NCBI RefSeq assembly: GCF_002021565.1
Contig: NZ_MSZX01000002.1
Coordinates: 248,027 to 312,026 of the forward strand
DNA length: 64,000 nt
Origin: Paenibacillus selenitireducens
GTDB taxonomy: Bacteria > Bacillota > Bacilli > Paenibacillales > Paenibacillaceae
Reading direction: 5' to 3'
In this document: one piece after another, positions 61,268 to 64,000 of the stretch
Position numbering within the stretch: the stretch's first letter is position 1
Layout: every line of letters starts with the position of its first letter
Position numbers and translations under genes: made by a program
The notes under the pieces: generated by a model
Told to the model about the DNA's origin: nothing
Databases searched by the model: none
What the model saw: only the letters and a program-made list of their open reading frames with translations

Positions 61268-61903
61268 ATGATTGAATTTTGGCTTACGTTTAATAACAAT
61301 GAAGAATCCATTTGGTTGCCCGTCCCGCCGCAGACCTTTGAGGTTCAGACGGGTTTGTGCAATTCAACTGTGACGATTCATGAGCTGGGTGAACTTATGC
61401 TGACGGGAAAAAGACGGCTGAAGACGATTACGATCAGCAGTTATTTTCCCATCGTCTATGATGGCCTAGGACAATACCAAGCGGCGCCGCCCCCAAGCGG
61501 GTTGATCAAGATGATCGAACGTTGGCGAGATACACAGAAGCCGCTGCGGCTGTTGATTTTGGGACGCGGATTGACGGTGAACGAGGCGATGGTAATTGAG
61601 AACTTCTCTTTTTCCCAGAAAAATGGGCCGGAGGATGTCTACTTCACCTTGGACTTGAAGGAATATCGGTTTACGAAAGTAAAAACGCTCCCGCTGACCG
61701 CAAAGGAGGCGAACGAGCTTCGTCCAAGACCCGCAGACAAACCGATTCCGAAGATTTATGTGGTGCAAAAGGGAGATACCTTCAAGAAAATCTCCAAAAA
61801 AGTATATGGAACCGAATCCAGATATATTGAAATTCAGCGGATTACGAAGATTGTCGATGAGAGGAAATTGACGGTAGGAATGAAGATTGTCTTAGGCGGT
61901 TAG
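61268..61903 (+). CDS. LysM-domain baseplate protein (XkdP-like)
   Basis: 211 residues. IEFWLTFNNNEESIWLPVPPQ and LMLTGKRRLKTITISSYFPI form the N-terminal tail domain; residues 163-211 are a LysM domain (IYVVQKGDTFKKISKKVYG and ITKIVDERKLTVGMKIVLGG), which binds peptidoglycan. In PBSX, XkdP is a baseplate/tail-tip component. The order after the tape measure is conserved. Spacing 12 bp from the tape measure stop. Confidence 0.87.
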   Translation: MIEFWLTFNNNEESIWLPVPPQTFEVQTGLCNSTVTIHELGELMLTGKRRLKTITISSYFPIVYDGLGQYQAAPPPSGLIKMIERWRDTQKPLRLLILGRGLTVNEAMVIENFSFSQKNGPEDVYFTLDLKEYRFTKVKTLPLTAKEANELRPRPADKPIPKIYVVQKGDTFKKISKKVYGTESRYIEIQRITKIVDERKLTVGMKIVLGG

Positions 61904-61914
61904 GAGGGAGGAGC

Positions 61915-62904
61915 ATGCAAATATTTCATATTTCCAGGTCGGGGCAGAAATCTGACATTACCGATTTGTTAATTCGCACGACATGGAGCGGGGATATCAA
62001 AGAGGTGGCGCGTAAGCTGGAAGTATCGGTTGCCGTGAACACGAATGATCCCTATTTTCCTAAGCTGTACATGGATCTGGGCGAAATGTTGGTTCTATTC
62101 GACGATACGGGGAAGGAATTGTGGCGCGGTTATATTTTTGCGAAGAGCAAGTCGTTGACAGGGACGGAGACGGCCTATACGGCATATGACGGGCTCATTT
62201 ATTTGACGAAATCGAAGATTTCGAAAAACTTCAAGAGTATGACTGCAGAGCAAATTACCAAGCTGTTGTGTACCGAATTCGGTGTTCCAACGGGGCAGCT
62301 TGCCGCGACGAATAAGCCGCAGTCCTTCGTCCATCATGCGAAAACCGTGTACGAAGCGATTATGACAGGCTATACGTTGGCATCCCATTCGACGAATCGG
62401 AAGTATATGCCGAGGATGCGGGAAGGGAAACTGGATGTCGTACTTCTAGGGGGGCAAGTAGCGAAGCGAATTTTGACGGCGGAGACGGATCTGTTGGAGT
62501 CTACGTATGACGAGAGCATCGATGCGATGGTGAACCGCGTATTAATCGTGAACGATAAAGGCGGTTTGGAGAAAATTGTGGAGCAAGAGTTGTGGCGCAA
62601 GAATTACGGCTTGCTGCAGGACGTGTACCAGAGGGAACAAGGGAAAGATGCGAATCAAGAAGCGCGATCGAAGTTATACGGGATGGATCGATGTGTTTCT
62701 GTGCAAGTATTGGGCGGAAAAGACGCCTACGATCTTGTTGCAGGCAATGCCGTGCAGATGATCGAGCATGTGACCGGGCTAACCGGTCTTTTTTATATCG
62801 AGAATGATGCCCATTCGTTCGAAAACGGCACGCATACGTTAAATCTTCGGCTCAATTTCGAGAGCGTCATGGATACGTATGAGCCGGAAGCACAGGGGGT
62901 GTAG
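61915..62904 (+). CDS. Baseplate hub protein (XkdQ-like)
   Basis: 329 residues from ATG 61915, behind TAGGAGGGAGGAG. IFHISRSGQKSDITDLLIRTTWSGDIKEVARKLEVSV is the XkdQ-type opening; TAYDGLIYLTKSKISKNFKSMTAEQI and MVNRVLIVNDKGGLEKIV follow. XkdQ proteins form the central hub under the tube, equivalent to gpD of P2 and gp27 of T4. No lysozyme domain is fused. Confidence 0.85.
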   Translation: MQIFHISRSGQKSDITDLLIRTTWSGDIKEVARKLEVSVAVNTNDPYFPKLYMDLGEMLVLFDDTGKELWRGYIFAKSKSLTGTETAYTAYDGLIYLTKSKISKNFKSMTAEQITKLLCTEFGVPTGQLAATNKPQSFVHHAKTVYEAIMTGYTLASHSTNRKYMPRMREGKLDVVLLGGQVAKRILTAETDLLESTYDESIDAMVNRVLIVNDKGGLEKIVEQELWRKNYGLLQDVYQREQGKDANQEARSKLYGMDRCVSVQVLGGKDAYDLVAGNAVQMIEHVTGLTGLFYIENDAHSFENGTHTLNLRLNFESVMDTYEPEAQGV

Positions 62905-62907
62905 TGG

Positions 62908-63177
62908 ATGTCGGATTTATCTTGGCTGGTTCAATTTATTCGGGATCAGGGAACAAAGGATCGACCGCCGACCCTGCTGCTTGGGCAAGTGAAAAGTGCG
63001 ATCCCATCTCTTGTCGTGCAAACGCAGGGAATGGAGTTGGATCAGGAAGATCTACTGGTCGCGGCTGATTTAATGTTAAAGGACGCCTTATTGTCAGGAG
63101 ATACAGTGGCCCTCATGCCGCTGGCGCAAGGACAGCAATTTCTTGTATTAAGCAAGGTGGTGAAGTTGAATGAATGA
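62908..63177 (+). CDS. DUF2577 baseplate protein (XkdR-like)
   Basis: 89 residues. The sequence WLVQFIRDQGTKDRPPTLLLGQVKSAIPSLVVQTQGMEL, LMLKDALLSGDTVALMPLAQGQQFLVLSKVV is characteristic of DUF2577 proteins between hub and DUF2634. An OB-fold-like membrane-piercing or hub-spacer role is inferred. It begins 3 bp after the hub stop and overlaps the next gene by 8 bp. Confidence 0.83.
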   Translation: MSDLSWLVQFIRDQGTKDRPPTLLLGQVKSAIPSLVVQTQGMELDQEDLLVAADLMLKDALLSGDTVALMPLAQGQQFLVLSKVVKLNE

Positions 63178-63598
63178 GGTATTTCCGCTGGTTGATATTC
63201 CGCCTGAGTTGATGTTATCGAGCCGTGAGGAGCTGCCGATGTTCCGGGAGTATGCGTGGGATTTCAAGAACGATGAGTTCGTTCTGAAGGATGGGCAGCT
63301 CGTGCTGCTGGAAGGGCAGGAAGCGTTAAGAGTCTGGATCTATAAGGCGCTTCGAACAGAACGTTATCGGTACATGGCGTATTCGTGGGATTACGGCAAC
63401 GAAATGGAGCAATTGATCGGGAGTACATTGTCCCAAGCAGTACAGCATAGCGAAGCGGAAAGATATATTCGTGAAACCTTGCTGGCGCTGCCCTATATTC
63501 GAGAGATTCGCGATGTGGAGGTCAGTTCGGAAAGGGATCAATTCAAGATCGAGTTTACGGTAGAAACCGTGTATGGGGAGGTGAAGACGCGTGTTTGA
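63170..63598 (+). CDS. DUF2634 baseplate protein (XkdS-like, gpW/gp25-type)
   Basis: 142 residues. FPLVDIPPELMLSSREELPMFREYAWDF, EALRVWIYKALRTERYRYMAYSWDYGNEMEQLIG are typical of XkdS/DUF2634, related to T4 gp25, a sheath-proximal baseplate part. It overlaps the gene before and the baseplate J gene after, by 8 bp each, which shows translation coupling in the operon. Confidence 0.85.
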   Translation: MNEVFPLVDIPPELMLSSREELPMFREYAWDFKNDEFVLKDGQLVLLEGQEALRVWIYKALRTERYRYMAYSWDYGNEMEQLIGSTLSQAVQHSEAERYIRETLLALPYIREIRDVEVSSERDQFKIEFTVETVYGEVKTRV

Positions 63599-64000
63599 AC
63601 AACAGAACAGCGCTTCGATTTTGACGCGATTGGTAAATGGCTTTAGACCGCAGGGCGTTGCGAAGCAAGAAGGGACGTTTGTCTACGAGGCGATGGCGCC
63701 TATGGCGATCGAATTGTCCCAAGCTTATACAGATATGGATCGGGTGTTAACTCAAGGTTTTGCACAGACAAGCACTGGGTCGTATCTGGATCTTCGGGCT
63801 GGTGAGCATGGAGTAACGCGCAAACCTCCGATTGCGGCGCATGGCATTGTGCAGGTAAAAGGAGATGTTGGGGTTGTCATTCCAGCAAAGACGGCTTTTG
63901 CTACGAAAAATGGATCCATGTTCCTTGCATTAAGCGATGCCGAGATCGGATCCGCTGGGATGGCGTCAGTGAATGTCGTTGCAGCAGAATCAGGAACAAG
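63591..64000 (+). CDS. Baseplate J protein (XkdT-like), 5' part
   Basis: Starts at GTG 63591 (GGGGAGGTGAAG upstream), overlapping the DUF2634 stop, and is open to the window end (137 codons). FEQQNSASILTRLVNGFRP, EGTFVYEAMAPMAIELSQAYTDMDRVL and TSTGSYLDLRAGEHGVTRKP match the baseplate J (gp47/XkdT) family. It should form the wedge of the baseplate. The downstream tail fibre genes lie outside the window. Confidence 0.87.
   Translation, partial: MFEQQNSASILTRLVNGFRPQGVAKQEGTFVYEAMAPMAIELSQAYTDMDRVLTQGFAQTSTGSYLDLRAGEHGVTRKPPIAAHGIVQVKGDVGVVIPAKTAFATKNGSMFLALSDAEIGSAGMASVNVVAAESGT

Overview
The window looks like chromosomal DNA of an endospore-forming Paenibacillaceae-type Firmicute. The evidence is strong AGGAGG-type ribosome sites with many TTG/GTG starts, three CgeB-family spore proteins, a YhcN/YlaJ sporulation lipoprotein, DUF1360 and YtxJ (bacilliredoxin) genes, a MurR/RpiR-nagB-nagA operon, and a PBSX/diffocin-like contractile tail cluster. 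The genus is an inference; no rRNA or tRNA gene is present to fix it.

Region 1 (1-46200) is a very large polysaccharide and spore-surface locus in blocks of both orientations. It holds three CgeB-family glycosyltransferases, nine GT4-type and three GT2-type glycosyltransferases, one further GT-like protein, at least five methyltransferases and three nucleotide-sugar routes. These are UDP-L-RhaNAc/L-QuiNAc (3404-6301); CDP-6-deoxyhexose with predicted C-methylation and 3,5-epimerisation (26201-31135); and GDP-mannose to GDP-N-acetylperosamine (manC at 44806, GMD/acetyltransferase/aminotransferase at 35626-38686). Between the blocks lie probable structural spore-surface proteins: a CsxC/BC_2427-like pair, propeller plus coiled-coil paralogues, beta-rich proteins, Lys/Arg-rich tails and a JAMM protease. 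Several units are preceded by sequences resembling sigma-K promoters (AC-N16/17-CATA-N3-TA). I read the locus as a late-sporulation, mother-cell machine that builds a glycosylated outer spore layer.

Region 2 (46200-55660) is mixed. It holds a Yip1-like membrane protein, a sporulation lipoprotein interrupted by a collagen-like Gly-X-Y segment, an isolated tyrosine recombinase, the GlcNAc catabolic operon nagB-nagA with its MurR/RpiR regulator and a likely operator, an orphan ABC-2 permease with a 57-residue membrane protein, a 351-bp MITE-like element set in a palindrome, and an anSME-type radical SAM protein with a SEC-C tail.

Region 3 (55700-64000, running off the end) begins with a LexA (SOS) box and continues as a contractile tail operon: connector, closure and terminator proteins, sheath, tube, frameshifted assembly chaperone, short tape measure, LysM baseplate protein, hub, DUF2577, DUF2634 and baseplate J. 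No portal, terminase or capsid gene precedes it, so it is best read as an SOS-inducible tailocin of the diffocin/PBSX type rather than a complete prophage.
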